Shown: positions 53,901 through 62,710 of the stretch, piece by piece
How positions within the stretch are numbered: position 1 is the first letter of the stretch
Layout of the letters: every line of letters begins with the position of its first letter
From: Chloroflexi bacterium bin125
Lineage (GTDB): Bacteria > Chloroflexota > Dehalococcoidia > Bin125
Direction: 5' to 3'
Length of the DNA stretch: 64,000 nt
Assembly (NCBI GenBank): GCA_002239025.1
Contig: MPNM01000012.1
Span: forward strand, 1-64,000
Notes under the pieces: model-generated
The model's input: the letters and a program-made list of their open reading frames with translations, nothing else
Told to the model about the DNA's origin: nothing
The model's database searches: none
Program-made: the position numbers and the translations under genes

Positions 53901-54658
53901 CCAACGAAGCCGAGTAGGGCAGTGCCATACCCGACCGAGCGACGCTCTAACAACCTGGTGTTCCAGCGCCAGGGTTGCCAGACGCATGCGAGTGCGACTC
54001 CGATCAAGATCGTGAACGCTCGCGCATCCGTACCGAAGTAGACGCGCGAGGCGTCCTGATCCGGCTGGTGGAGCACTGCCATCAGGTATGCGGAACCGAT
54101 TGCAATCGACAGGACGACAGCGCATATGACAACACGCAAGCTGCCGCGCGGCGCCAACGCAGCCAGCCCGGCGAACACGATTGGCCAGACGATGTAGAAC
54201 TGCTCCTCTACCGCCAGCGACCACAGATGGCGCAACTGTGAGGGACGGGCGAACGAATCCCAATACGACACATCGCGCAGTACAAGATCCCAATTGGTGA
54301 TGTATGCGGCTGCGGCAGCGGCTTCACGCAAGTGCGGGATCAACTCCGAATGAAGCGCGATCGCCGCATACGTCGTCGTTGCGATCAGAACCAGCGCGAG
54401 CACCGGCAGGAGCCGGCGCGCACGTCGCAGCCAGAACTGTGTGAGGTCGACGCGGCCGTCTCGTTCTCGCTCCGACAACAACAGAGACGTGATCAGGAAT
54501 CCGCTGACGATGAAGAATACGTCGACACCGAGGAATCCGGCCGGCAGCCACTCGACTCCGGCGTGAAACAACAGCACGGCAAGCGCAGACAATCCGCGAA
54601 TCCCGTCCAGTCCAGCCAAGTGAGGAATTCGAGGAGTTGTCGTGCCGTGCTTACTCAT
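50903..54658 (-). CDS. Giant acyltransferase-3 protein with two LysM-SGNH cassettes
   Basis: 1251 residues. About 1-370: acyltransferase-3 (OafA/YrhL) membrane domain with about ten helices (LDGIRGLSALAVLLFHAG, FFIVSGFLITSLLL, HLWSLAVEEQFYIVWP, YSIYLWHWPVL). One more helix (about 385-405), then a disordered Ser/Thr/Asp/Glu region (about 410-535). Next LysM 1 (VYVVQAGDSPNRLVNLFGVS ... HVRIPCPDG) and SGNH 1 (LAVGDSVMRGA; IGYNF; DGAHLTSAG). After a second Thr/Pro/Glu linker come LysM 2 (EYVVRQGDVPYNIARTFGAE) and SGNH 2 (LAVGDSVMVGA; VGNNF; DGTHLNARG). Both hydrolase units keep the nucleophile Ser and the D-x-x-H pair. It probably transfers acyl groups across the membrane to a cell-surface glycan, with LysM holding the outer part on glycan. 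Known relatives usually have one SGNH domain. Confidence 0.92.
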   Translation of the reverse strand: MSKHGTTTPRIPHLAGLDGIRGLSALAVLLFHAGVEWLPAGFLGVDVFFIVSGFLITSLLLSERERDGRVDLTQFWLRRARRLLPVLALVLIATTTYAAIALHSELIPHLREAAAAAAYITNWDLVLRDVSYWDSFARPSQLRHLWSLAVEEQFYIVWPIVFAGLAALAPRGSLRVVICAVVLSIAIGSAYLMAVLHQPDQDASRVYFGTDARAFTILIGVALACVWQPWRWNTRLLERRSVGYGTALLGFVGAGGLVLLMLSANPADDWLYPYGLIAMSVCAAALVAAVANQGSIADRLLGMGALRWLGERSYSIYLWHWPVLLALTWDFDFSYGSLDLILLGAAITFVLAEASFRIVESPMRRPEFWTRVRHPAILTPRVRRSTYWVAVGSLFAAVLCAVLLLPSSRTDGDTTSAFESAIAAQSEDEEASSRDNDTTDLDRAAGVDTAESDSETPVPLIVATRSGQQSRSTADRQYRATETTSAVASPQPESTQEDSTDGASIPDPGSSSTTGDSQTEEVARPPSGNVESAADGDWTMVYVVQAGDSPNRLVNLFGVSAETLIEFNGERVMRVIHPGDHVRIPCPDGRACALVEIEPERGTCIDWQGAGHEGETCERAMVLIHTPARFTIGPVGAFSNEPEWTWQGERVSGNEFNLTTEMLEELDGIGPEAAQPTLRGVSGIGPLAVGDSVMRGAVSALAEAGLEVDAVGARSARQSMAAIAKHLETRGHDRTIVFQGIGYNFQTHDDLDDLMHLLKDVPHVILLTHQFPQMPPWRDLESTINETLRTRIGQYENVTLVDWHEISEGRQDELTFDGAHLTSAGIDIYVGAIVDAINRIQDRQDREGSALISVDTSETAIDAAPSSETTRQATPEPVVSTRQPAVQGTRPPVTEPASKQSEEETAKLATTATSEATAKPVTEPSREPRSKPNVQGTAQAVVNEESKLEVPDYWFEYVVRQGDVPYNIARTFGAELADLRLLNGEDYYDWMLVGNRIKVPCPGSLPCRVITVEPTGGSCVDWQTRSTSRVVCSPAAILADFPVQFGQRDRSPLVDVPLWRWSGGEQRSAQLTITQSMSIDAPDGKWFLKMEPNLPPLAVGDSVMVGARVALQEAGIDVDAVVGIGFPQALRLLEQNLARNGQRDVVIFQSVGNNFDDEEAFQRLLRAAGDAKHLIVLTRNLGFRPEILHVERRINQMLRQEAAKFDWVTLLDWREAVDGRQAELTFDGTHLNARGITMYTDLVLAAITGGP

Positions 54659-55201
54659 GTCGCTTCACTCGGGAAGTCTCACCGAGTCCGAAGATATGGC
54701 GAATGCCGATGATGAGAACACGTCCAAGCCTGGAACACTGTGAAGTCGACTCAGGTGATTGTCGCATGGCGAGCTACACCGAGTCCCAGTGGACATGACT
54801 GTCTGGGCTCGGCCTGATCTCCAATCTTGAGCCGGGAGCACGATTGGGAGATCCGGCGAGGTTGTCGACTCTCTGTTCGGCAGTCGGAGCCAGACGAATG
54901 GGCGCGAACCGGGGTTTCAGTCGGCGATCCGCCGTTCGACGGCGCAGGTCTGGGTGGCCTAGTTGCGGTGTGAGACTCGGCACAGCAATCTGATGGTCCG
55001 GTTTTCAAGAGAGTTCGTGCAACTACAAACAAGAGAAATGGAGCGGCGCGAGGCGATCAATGGCGGTCGTAACACGTTGCACACCATGGGCGCTAGTTGG
55101 TCTACGACCCCTATGCCTGCTCCGAAACAGCAGGCCGCTCAACGCTCCAGGGCAAGACTAAGTTGAACGTTTCTCGATCTTGCCCCGTTTGGTCTGCGTC
55201 G
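54659..55201. other. Intergenic, nothing assigned
   Basis: About 540 bp between two minus-strand genes. Short frames only; no repeat, hairpin with U tract or RNA gene recognised. Includes the promoter region of the acyltransferase gene. Confidence 0.4.
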
Positions 55202-56131
55202 TTAGCGGCTGGCCATTGCGCGTAGCGCGACAAGCGCGTTTGACGGTCGCTCGGCGATGCGCCGCATGAGATATGGGTACCAACGCTCGCCGTAGGGAAT
55301 GCTCATTCGCAGCCGCTCCCCGCGTTCCCGCATCGCCTGTGCCAACTCGGGCCGCACCCCGAAGAGCATTTGGAACTCCCAGTAGCCGATGGTGGACGGC
55401 TCAGTGGCCAGGCGCCGCGCAGCGCGGTGCAGAATCGGATCGTGCGTGGCCACGCCGACATCCGCTCCTGACTGCCAGAGCTGCTCCAAGATCTCCGTGT
55501 AGGCCCGTCGGATCGGTCCGGCGCCAATATGCGCGACCCGGCTCGGCTCGTTGTAAGCGCCCTTGACGAGCCGCACCCGCGCAATGCCCTCGTCAATCAG
55601 CGACTGGGCGTCTTCGGGTGTTCGCCGCAGGTAGGTTTGCAGGGCCACGCCGGTTCGATCTGAGATTGCCGACGCGGCGCGATAGAGATTCAGGGTCGCA
55701 TCGACAGTGTCGGACGTTTCCATGTCCAGTTCGACGCGCACCCCGTGTTGCGACGCCGTCTCGACTATGGTCAGCAGTCCCCGCTCGGCTGTGGGGTACG
55801 AGATGCCCAAGCCCAACAGCGTCGGCTTGACACCCATCCGTGCGTCGAGTGGGGACGCTGCGCCGATCGCGGCCGCCAGCGCGCAATACTCTACAACCGC
55901 CTGCTCGGCCTCGACCGGATCGGTGACGGCCTCGCCAAGGAACGAGAACTTCGCATTGGCGCCGAGTACGCCGTCTTTGGACTGCGACAGTCCCAGAGCC
56001 AGGTCGACTGCGTCGGCCCTCTCGTCTCCGGCCACGAAGCGGCGGACCAGCAAGCGTTCAATCCCGCATGCCCGTACACCGCGTTCGGCCCAGTCCTGTT
56101 TTGAGAGCCAGATCAAGGTGGGCCGCAGCAT
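55202..56131 (-). CDS. Proline dehydrogenase (FAD-dependent)
   Basis: 309 residues, the usual length of monofunctional bacterial enzymes. Landmarks in order: FSFLGEAVTD, VKPTLLGLG (normally VKLTALG), VELDMET, LQTYLRRTPEDA, RVRLVKGAY (with the substrate Lys/Arg side), VGVATHDP, EFQMLFGVRPEL, and IPYGERWYPYLMRRIAERP. It oxidises proline to pyrroline-5-carboxylate with electrons to FAD and quinone. No P5C dehydrogenase gene is adjacent. The Leu-to-Pro change in VKPTLLG is unusual but the rest is intact. Confidence 0.93.
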   Translation of the reverse strand: MLRPTLIWLSKQDWAERGVRACGIERLLVRRFVAGDERADAVDLALGLSQSKDGVLGANAKFSFLGEAVTDPVEAEQAVVEYCALAAAIGAASPLDARMGVKPTLLGLGISYPTAERGLLTIVETASQHGVRVELDMETSDTVDATLNLYRAASAISDRTGVALQTYLRRTPEDAQSLIDEGIARVRLVKGAYNEPSRVAHIGAGPIRRAYTEILEQLWQSGADVGVATHDPILHRAARRLATEPSTIGYWEFQMLFGVRPELAQAMRERGERLRMSIPYGERWYPYLMRRIAERPSNALVALRAMASR

Positions 56132-56294
56132 GGTGATTTCAGGTCTCGCCTTCGATCGCGGATTCGCAGGCTAGCACCGGTCTGTATGTCGCAGCGAAGG
56201 GAGTGTTGCGCGCGCACGTCCGATGGATTGCGAGCACGGCCTCAACTACATTGCCGAAGAGCCTGACGACGTCAACGTTGTATTGGAGTCACCC

Positions 56295-57935
56295 ATGAAG
56301 ACTGAGGTCCACCCGCTCAGCGGCGCCGTCTATACCGAGCTCGGCGAGGGCAAGGTCCGGGTCGACAAGGCAGCCAGGTACGGCATTTTCGACTGGGAAG
56401 GTCACCACATCGAGGGTGACTTGATGCACGCCGACCCGCACCTGTTGCAATGGGTCGGCGGCCCCGAGCTACCGGCACGGGCGAGCAAGCACGACCCTCG
56501 GCGCGACAACTCCGCCTCGCAGATGCAGCGCAACGCTCAGGCGGCCGAGGCGCAGTACACGGGCGGGACGGCGCTGCTGGGCGAAGTCGATGAGAGTTTC
56601 ACTCGGTACACGGGGGATCCGGGCCGCGAGACAGCGGCGGGCACTCGATCGAGCGGCATTTCGTTCATCGAGCTGCTGGAGATGGACCAGCATCCAGAGC
56701 GGATTCCAGACACGTTGAAGATGGAGCGATCGTTGCCGGGCGGTGTGCGTAAGGTCCCGACCGAGCGCTACACCAAACAGAAGTGGCACGACCTCGAAGT
56801 CGAGCGGTTGTGGAAGCGGGTCTGGCAGATGGCCTGCCACGTCGACGACATCCCGGATATCGGCGATTACATCGTCTACGACGTGGCTCATCTTTCCTGG
56901 ATCGTGGTTCGCACCGGGGCGCATGAGTTCAAGGCATACAACAATGCCTGTCTGCACCGAGGCCGGCAGCTTCGCGAGTTTGACGGGAAGCAGGCGACTG
57001 AGTTTCGCTGTCCGTTCCACGGCTGGTGCTGGGAGTTGGACGGATCGCTGCGCGAGATTCCCTCGGAGTGGGACTTTCCCGAAGTGCGCGAAGATGTCGG
57101 CCAACTACGGGAAGCAAAGGTCGGCACCTGGGGCGGCTTTGTCTTCATCAACCCAGACCCGAACTGCGAGCCGTTCGAGGAGTTCCTCGGATCGCTCCCG
57201 GCGCACTTTGAGAAGTACGACTACGAGACCAAGTACAAGCAGCTGCACGTAGCAAAGGTCGTACGGGCCAACTGGAAGACCAACCAGGAAGCCTTCATGG
57301 AGGGTTACCACATCATCGCCACGCACCCGCAACTGATGATCTATGGCGGCGACGGCGCCAACCACCAATATGACTCGTTCGACAACTGGTCGCGGGCCGT
57401 GACCCTGGCCGTGAGGACGAGCGCCCATCTCAACATTCATCCGCCGCGCGAAGAGCTGATCGAGTCGCGCAACAAAATGGCCAACATGATGCGCGAAAGT
57501 CTGCGTGAAACCATTGGCGATCGGGTCGACATCTACTGTGACGCGGAGCTGATCGACGGCCAGTACAACAACCTGTTCCCCAACTTCCATCCCTGGGGAT
57601 CGTTCAGCCGGATCGTCTACCGCTTCCGGCCGTACGGGGACGACCCGGAGATGTCGATCATGGAGGTGATCTACCTGGCGCCGTGGCCGACCGACCAGCC
57701 TAAGCCTCCGGCGGCGGCGATTCGTTGGCTTGGCCCTGACGATCACTGGACGGACGCGCCTGAGATGGGTGGTCTGGCCCGAGTGCTCAACCAGGACAGT
57801 TACAACCTGCCCAAGATTCAGAAGGGTCTCAAGGCCAAGGTTGACCCGTACATCTATCTCGCCGCATACGAAGAAGGCAAGATCCGCCATTTCCACCATC
57901 TTTATGACAAATGGGTGGCGTACGACGATGGTTAG
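56295..57935 (+). CDS. Rieske non-haem iron oxygenase, large subunit, with N-terminal extension
   Basis: 546 residues from the ATG at 56295 (TTGGAG 7 nt upstream; ATG 56223 is in frame but less supported). Rieske cluster: C-L-H and C-P-F-H in ACLHRGRQL and FRCPFHGWCW. Mononuclear iron site: NQEAFMEGYHIIATHPQ (bridging-type Glu and two His). The first 130 residues form an extension not usual for the family (VYTELGEGKVRVDKAARYGI, FDWEGHHIEGDLMHADPHLL), with WVGGPELP before the catalytic part. No reductase or ferredoxin gene is next to it. It would hydroxylate or demethylate an aromatic or other hydrophobic substrate; a P450 operon lies convergently downstream. Confidence 0.92.
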   Translation: MKTEVHPLSGAVYTELGEGKVRVDKAARYGIFDWEGHHIEGDLMHADPHLLQWVGGPELPARASKHDPRRDNSASQMQRNAQAAEAQYTGGTALLGEVDESFTRYTGDPGRETAAGTRSSGISFIELLEMDQHPERIPDTLKMERSLPGGVRKVPTERYTKQKWHDLEVERLWKRVWQMACHVDDIPDIGDYIVYDVAHLSWIVVRTGAHEFKAYNNACLHRGRQLREFDGKQATEFRCPFHGWCWELDGSLREIPSEWDFPEVREDVGQLREAKVGTWGGFVFINPDPNCEPFEEFLGSLPAHFEKYDYETKYKQLHVAKVVRANWKTNQEAFMEGYHIIATHPQLMIYGGDGANHQYDSFDNWSRAVTLAVRTSAHLNIHPPREELIESRNKMANMMRESLRETIGDRVDIYCDAELIDGQYNNLFPNFHPWGSFSRIVYRFRPYGDDPEMSIMEVIYLAPWPTDQPKPPAAAIRWLGPDDHWTDAPEMGGLARVLNQDSYNLPKIQKGLKAKVDPYIYLAAYEEGKIRHFHHLYDKWVAYDDG

Positions 57936-57938
57936 GTG

Positions 57939-58346
57939 CTACTCGGATTCATAGATCGGAGCGCTCGGCGCACTGGCCGCAGCCTCCTCGGTCGCCAGGA
58001 GCATCTCGCGGATTCGTAGGGCCTCCCGCTCACGCTCCTCTGCGCCGAGCGCATAAGCGTGGGCTGCGATTCCTCCCATCCCGTGCGATCCCCAGGCGAC
58101 TACCAGCTCTTCGATCTCACCGAGAACAGGAGCAGGCACCGCTTTGCGAGGCAATCGCAGCTCTGCAATCCGAGTCCACGCCGCTGCCAGCATCTGCGGC
58201 GTCACCGGCGACTCGCTGACATCATCGACGGCCAACCGTAGTCGCCGGAGCGTCGGCTGCAGCTGATGCAATGTGTACGACGCGTCGCCATGCTCGCGAA
58301 ACATTTCCGGCAAGCCGAAGTCCTCAGGCATGTCGGCGCTAGACAC
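57939..58346 (-). CDS. Small hypothetical protein coupled to a P450
   Basis: 135 residues; its start overlaps the end of the upstream P450 gene by 8 nt, so it is translated from the same message. The sequence is acidic and helical (PQMLAAAWTRIAELRLPRKA; EIEELVVAWGSHGMGGIAAH), with no motif I recognise. It ends 3 bp from the convergent Rieske gene. It could be an accessory or specificity protein for the P450, but this rests on gene order only. Confidence 0.65.
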   Translation of the reverse strand: MSSADMPEDFGLPEMFREHGDASYTLHQLQPTLRRLRLAVDDVSESPVTPQMLAAAWTRIAELRLPRKAVPAPVLGEIEELVVAWGSHGMGGIAAHAYALGAEEREREALRIREMLLATEEAAASAPSAPIYESE

Positions 58347-59598
58347 GGTCGAAGCGGATGTGTAGATCGTCGAGGCCGCGCAGGATGAAGCTGGGCACGT
58401 GCCGGGGCGGTGGATAGTCGGGATCGAGGCGGAAACTCGTCATACGACGGAGCACTTCCTCATATGCGACTCGAATCTCCAGTCTGGCCAGGGCTGCTCC
58501 GATGCAATAGTGCGGACCGGCGCTGAACGCCACGTGGCGAGGGGCGTTCTCGCGCTGCACGTCGAACTGAGCCGGGTTCGCAAACGCACACTCGTCGCGG
58601 TTGGCTGCCGCATAGAGCAGCATGATCTTGGCGCCCTCGGCGACGTCGACTCCACCAAGTGTGACTGGTCTGGTCGTGGTGCGGAACAGAGCTCGGACCG
58701 GGGACTCCGCCCGCAAAGCCTCTTCCGCCATGTTGGTGATCAACGAGGGGTCTCGTTGTACGGCGTCGAGTTGGTCCGAATTCTCGATGAAGAGCAACAT
58801 TGTGCTGCCGATCAGGTGCGCGGTCGTTTCCTTGCCGGCCACCTGCAGTTGCTGAAGGATGCTCAAGATCTCGTCGTCGTTGAGCGGGCGTGAACCGTCG
58901 TCGGTCTCCAACTCTGCCGTGACCAGGGTGGTCAGCATGTCGTCCTTCGGATGTTGCCGGCGCTCTTCAGCACGCTCGAGGAAGTACTCCTGCAGTTCCA
59001 CTCCGGCGAGCAGTACCTTTCGTTCTTCGTCGGGTGGGATTGCGCGTTCAATCCCGCCGATCGCGTAGTCCGCCCGCTTCTTGAATTCTCGTAGCTCTGA
59101 GCGCGGGACACCGATCTGGTCGGCGATCACCGACATCGGTAGCTCGTCGGCGAATTGTTTGGTGAAGTTGACCTTGCCGTCGTCGATGAAGCCATCGATC
59201 AACTCGGTCACGAGCTCGCGGACGTAGCGCTCCATGCCCATGATTCGACGCGGCGCCAGCGCCTTGTTCACCAGCGAGCGATAGCGAGCGTGATAGGGCG
59301 GATCGGCGGCGAGCAGCGTTGGAACGTTGGCTCGGCGAAACGTCTTTCGCAGTTGGATAATCCCTTCGTCTTCGGTCTCGCCCTTGCCACGGGGAAGGTT
59401 ACCTGCCTCTGTTGGCATGGACGAGGAATACGTCTCCGGATCGTGAACCACTTCCTGCAGGAGGTCGTAGCTGCTGACGATGGTTAGGCCAAGCTCGGGC
59501 ACATGGTGGACTGGCGCCTCGCCATGGAGCGCCTCGTAGAAGGGATATGGACACTCGAGCACCTCAGGGTCGAGGAGGTTGAAATCATGAACGTTCAC
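58339..59598 (-). CDS. Cytochrome P450
   Basis: 419 residues, GTG start at 59598 with AGGAGG 6 nt upstream. Complete bacterial soluble P450: I-helix VAGKETTAHLIG (acid-alcohol pair E-T intact), ExxR in EALRAESP, haem loop FSAGPHYCIGAALARLE with the Cys ligand. The N-terminus (FNLLDPEVLECPYPFYEALH) is typical of class I actinobacterial-type P450s. Electron partners are not in the neighbourhood. Unlike the GPP34-fused P450 at the left, this one has all catalytic residues. Substrate unknown; the nearby Rieske oxygenase suggests breakdown of a hydrophobic compound such as a steroid or terpenoid. Confidence 0.95.
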   Translation of the reverse strand: MNVHDFNLLDPEVLECPYPFYEALHGEAPVHHVPELGLTIVSSYDLLQEVVHDPETYSSSMPTEAGNLPRGKGETEDEGIIQLRKTFRRANVPTLLAADPPYHARYRSLVNKALAPRRIMGMERYVRELVTELIDGFIDDGKVNFTKQFADELPMSVIADQIGVPRSELREFKKRADYAIGGIERAIPPDEERKVLLAGVELQEYFLERAEERRQHPKDDMLTTLVTAELETDDGSRPLNDDEILSILQQLQVAGKETTAHLIGSTMLLFIENSDQLDAVQRDPSLITNMAEEALRAESPVRALFRTTTRPVTLGGVDVAEGAKIMLLYAAANRDECAFANPAQFDVQRENAPRHVAFSAGPHYCIGAALARLEIRVAYEEVLRRMTSFRLDPDYPPPRHVPSFILRGLDDLHIRFDRV

Positions 59599-59637
59599 GT
59601 GCGCCCTCCTGACGTACAGCCGCTGGTGTTGCCGAGT

Positions 59638-60529
59638 CTAGGTCCTGTTCAAACGGTTTCGTCATGAAGTGAGTTCAGGCGCGGAGGACTTGGTTGAGGT
59701 AGGCGTAGGCGAGATTGTGGTAGCAATTGGCGATGCCGCTCAGTCGTCTGATGCGACCTAAGTAGTGTTCGATCGTGTTGCTAGCTCGGTAGGCGACGCG
59801 GTTCAGCGCTCAGAGTTTGCGGCGCTTCGCCTTCGGCGGAGTGATCAACTCCCAGCCGAGTTGGACGGCCAACACGCGCATCTCATACGCCTCGTAGGCG
59901 CGGTCGATGATCAGCTGCGGCCGTCCAAAGATCGAGCCGAGCTGGTCCAGCAACTAGTGTCCCCAGGGCGCATCGCCTCAGCGGCCCGGCGTCAAGGTCA
60001 GGATCAGCGGCAGGCGGTCTCCCCGCACGACGGCGTGCAGCTTGCTTGTCAAGCCTCTCCCCGGTCAAGCCGGGGACCGGCAGCCCAAGCGACCGATCGC
60101 CTGGCGTCCCTGTTGGTGGGGGCTCCCGTCTCGACCCCATGGACATTCAAGATCGTGCTGTCGAGCGAGACAGGCAGCGGTCGGCCCGGCTCACGTTGCT
60201 CGAGCTGCGCCTCCGGTTTGGAACGCTGCAACTCGGCGAAGACCCTCTCCAGCTCGCCTTTGTCGATCCAGCGCCGCCCACGCATGTAGGCAGTGTGGCC
60301 CGGGACCTAAGCGGGCGGGCAAGGCCCGCCAGCAACAGCCCTCCTTGGTCACGAACAAGCAGCCGTCCAGCATTTGTCGCGAGGGCAGCTTGCAGTTCCC
60401 GCGCGGAGTCGGCATGAGTGGCGCGATCCGCGCCCACTGTGGGTCAGTCAGGTGCAGATTCCCATTTGCCCAGCCGCCAGACCGTCCTCGACTATGACAC
60501 AAGCCCCGATTGGAGTGAACAGGCCCTAG
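59638..60529 (-). mobile_element. 892-bp IS5-family element, inactivated
   Basis: Ends CTAGGTCCTGTTCAAAC (59638-59654) and AGTGAACAGGCCCTAG (60514-60529) are inverted repeats and match those at 3654, 30445 and 36760. Inside, on the minus strand, the transposase is recognisable in pieces: NLHLTDPQWARIAPLMPTPR, RQMLDGCLFVTKEGCCWRAL, SKLHAVVRGDRLPLILTLTP, RPQLIIDRAYEAYEMRVLA, and SNTIEHYLGRIRRLSGIANC to a TGA at 59675. Several stops and frame changes interrupt it, so it is dead, but the ends are intact and could be moved by a transposase supplied from elsewhere. Confidence 0.85.
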
Positions 60530-61196
60530 CCGAGATGCATGCTTGACGCGAACTGAGTCACGTCCCCATCGCCCTGAGGAAGAGCGGTCACCGCCATTCC
60601 CCACATGCGACATGAGCACTTCCGCGGTCCCAATTGACCACCAGTGGGCCAGATGGGGCCTTTAGGGCTGCAGCAACAGCAAACTCCACTATTTCCTTGC
60701 AACCTCTTCGCGGAAGGAAGCGTAGAAGGCAGCTCAAACGCACAACAAGAATGTCAACTCGAAGGTTCTTGACTTCAGGGAGTTTGGTGGAGGGATGTCC
60801 CGAAGCATGCGTTCGCCGGCCCGAGACTTTGCAGACTGCACCACGTGAGATCCAGTCGGTGGACACAACTCGTCGAGACCGAGAACGCCGCGCCATGGCC
60901 GCGGATGGGTCTCTGTGCCGCGCCAGCAGGCTGTACAAGACGCTGTGCAGAGTCATCGCGGCCGGGATCCGCACGTACTGCCGGCCCGTTCATCAGCGCG
61001 TTCCGCGACGGCTAGCCTTGGTCCCGGCAAGCTGATGCACTTGTCTCGCTAGAGGAAATGAGGTGGATCGATGACTGAACACCGTTCTCAATTGAGGTGG
61101 TTGGGGAGGCACATGTGGGGTTCGTGGGATCGAGATAGAGAACGGTGGACTGTCAATGACTTTGGTGGCAAAGACTCGCCGGTTAGTCGGGCCTAG
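60530..61196. other. Gap holding dispersed repeat copy E
   Basis: No gene recognised. Apart from the repeat at 60752-60791, the sequence shows no assignable structure. The last 100 bp precede a small membrane-protein gene. Confidence 0.4.
60752..60791. repeat. Dispersed repeat, copy E (left half only)
   Basis: TGTCAACTCGAAGGTTCTTG followed by ACTTCAGGGAGTTTGGTGGA. It matches the left 40 bp of copies A and D, then breaks off inside the core, so the right-hand half (GGGCCTAACGAG onward) is missing. Confidence 0.7.
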
Positions 61197-61529
61197 GTGA
61201 ATCAACTGATCCGAGAGCATGACGTCGACTATTCGATCTGGCGTCGACGACAGGAGCTAGCAAGGCTGCGCCTACACCATTGGGGCACGGTCTTGGAGGG
61301 ATTTCTGGTGTCCGCCGCAATCGGCCTTGGCATCGGAGCCGGGGCAACAGGGGAGTTCTGGCTATTGGTCGTCGGATCGGCACTCCAGGGGGTAGCGCTC
61401 GTTGTCGATGCCATCCGCACGAAGAATCGGCGTTGGACTCCTCGATGGCCAGACAGCAGTTACGTTTCGCGAACCATCGTCGGCACTTCGATGGAGAACC
61501 TGTCAGACCATCGGGTGACCAACCGCTGA
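61197..61529 (+). CDS. Small membrane protein
   Basis: 110 residues from a GTG at 61197. N-terminal charged helix (REHDVDYSIWRRRQELARLR), two membrane helices (VLEGFLVSAAIGLGIGAGA; FWLLVVGSALQGVALVVDAI), and a basic tail. Ribosome-binding site is weak. No family recognised. The layout (charged helix, then a tight pair of helices) is seen in many small bacterial membrane proteins of unknown role. Confidence 0.5.
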   Translation: MNQLIREHDVDYSIWRRRQELARLRLHHWGTVLEGFLVSAAIGLGIGAGATGEFWLLVVGSALQGVALVVDAIRTKNRRWTPRWPDSSYVSRTIVGTSMENLSDHRVTNR

Positions 61530-61671
61530 CAAGGCCCGCGCGAGTTGCTGGTCATGTTCCACCTCCGCCTGCTGGGTCTTTGTCCGGTTCACCAGCCCAT
61601 CATTCAATTCGTGCTTCAGAAAGGAACTCGAAAGCCGATGGCCTGCTGATGGACCGAATGGAAACGCAGAT

Positions 61672-62457
61672 GTGACGAAGACCCTCGACCTCACCGGAGG
61701 CAGGTTGGTCTTTGAAGGGTTCGGAGATGGACCGGAAACGATCGTCTTCGTCCACGACGCCGGCAGGAACCACCTGAGTTGGTGGAACCAGACTCCCCGG
61801 TTTCAGGACGACTTCCGCTGCGCCACCTACGAAGTGCGCGACTGGCAACAGAGTCAGGACCTGTCCGGCGAAAGGCTGACCGTGTTCTCGCGCGACCTAG
61901 GCAATTTGATGGACCAACTCGAGATCTCCCAGACCGTGCTGGTCGGATGGTCCATGGGCGGATTCTCGGTTCAGGCGCTCGCGGCCCGCAACTACGAACA
62001 CGTGCCCAGGCTCATGATTGCCGACACGATGGTCGGGATTTGCGATGACGCCATGCTTGGAGCGCTCCAGGATTCGCTGGCGGCGGCTGATTCCACGACG
62101 CCGGAGACCTGGATGACCCAGATGTTTGGGCTTGCGTACGTCCAACGCTCGCCAGGGGGCGTGTTTCTCTACAACCAGTTCCGCACACTCAACACCTCAC
62201 CGACCAACGTCGGCGGCTACAGCGTCGAGGACGGCGCCTTCACCATCGATGAGCTCAAGAACCTCACGATGTCCGTCGTGCTCCTGGTTGGAATCGTAGA
62301 CATGCTCATCCCACTGCCTCTGTTCAAACGGGCCGCCGACCTCATCCCGCATGCGAAACATGTGGAAGTACAGACAGGCAGCCACTCGGCTTATGGGGAG
62401 CTGCCTGACGAGTTCAACCGCGTGCTGGAAGAGTTGCTGGCAGAGGTCTACGACTAG
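61672..62457 (+). CDS. Alpha/beta hydrolase
   Basis: 261 residues, GTG start at 61672. Oxyanion motif VHDAGRNHLSWW (residues about 26-37, H-D/G type), nucleophile elbow GWSMGGFSVQAL (Ser), likely acid in VGIVDMLIP, and catalytic His in GSHSAYGE. Cap region between. Typical of the large family of esterases, epoxide/haloalkane-type hydrolases and C-C hydrolases; substrate cannot be deduced. It stands alone between intergenic stretches. Confidence 0.9.
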   Translation: MTKTLDLTGGRLVFEGFGDGPETIVFVHDAGRNHLSWWNQTPRFQDDFRCATYEVRDWQQSQDLSGERLTVFSRDLGNLMDQLEISQTVLVGWSMGGFSVQALAARNYEHVPRLMIADTMVGICDDAMLGALQDSLAAADSTTPETWMTQMFGLAYVQRSPGGVFLYNQFRTLNTSPTNVGGYSVEDGAFTIDELKNLTMSVVLLVGIVDMLIPLPLFKRAADLIPHAKHVEVQTGSHSAYGELPDEFNRVLEELLAEVYD

Positions 62458-62710
62458 ACGTGACGCATTGGCCTGGGCCACATCCTCGCTCATCCAGACC
62501 GATTGAGATTCCTACCCCGTCCAGTGGGTCGATGCTGTATCGGGCCGATGTGTAGGACGATCTAGTCATTCGAGCGTCACGAGCAGCCAGGTCCACCCCC
62601 AGCCAAAAGGTTGAAAAGCATCTACTCCAAAGTAGTGTGGCGTATCGCAGATCCTGACGGCCCGCTGTCGGCATCCGTTTGCATCGTCTCGGCTTCAGAA
62701 GAGCCCCAAC

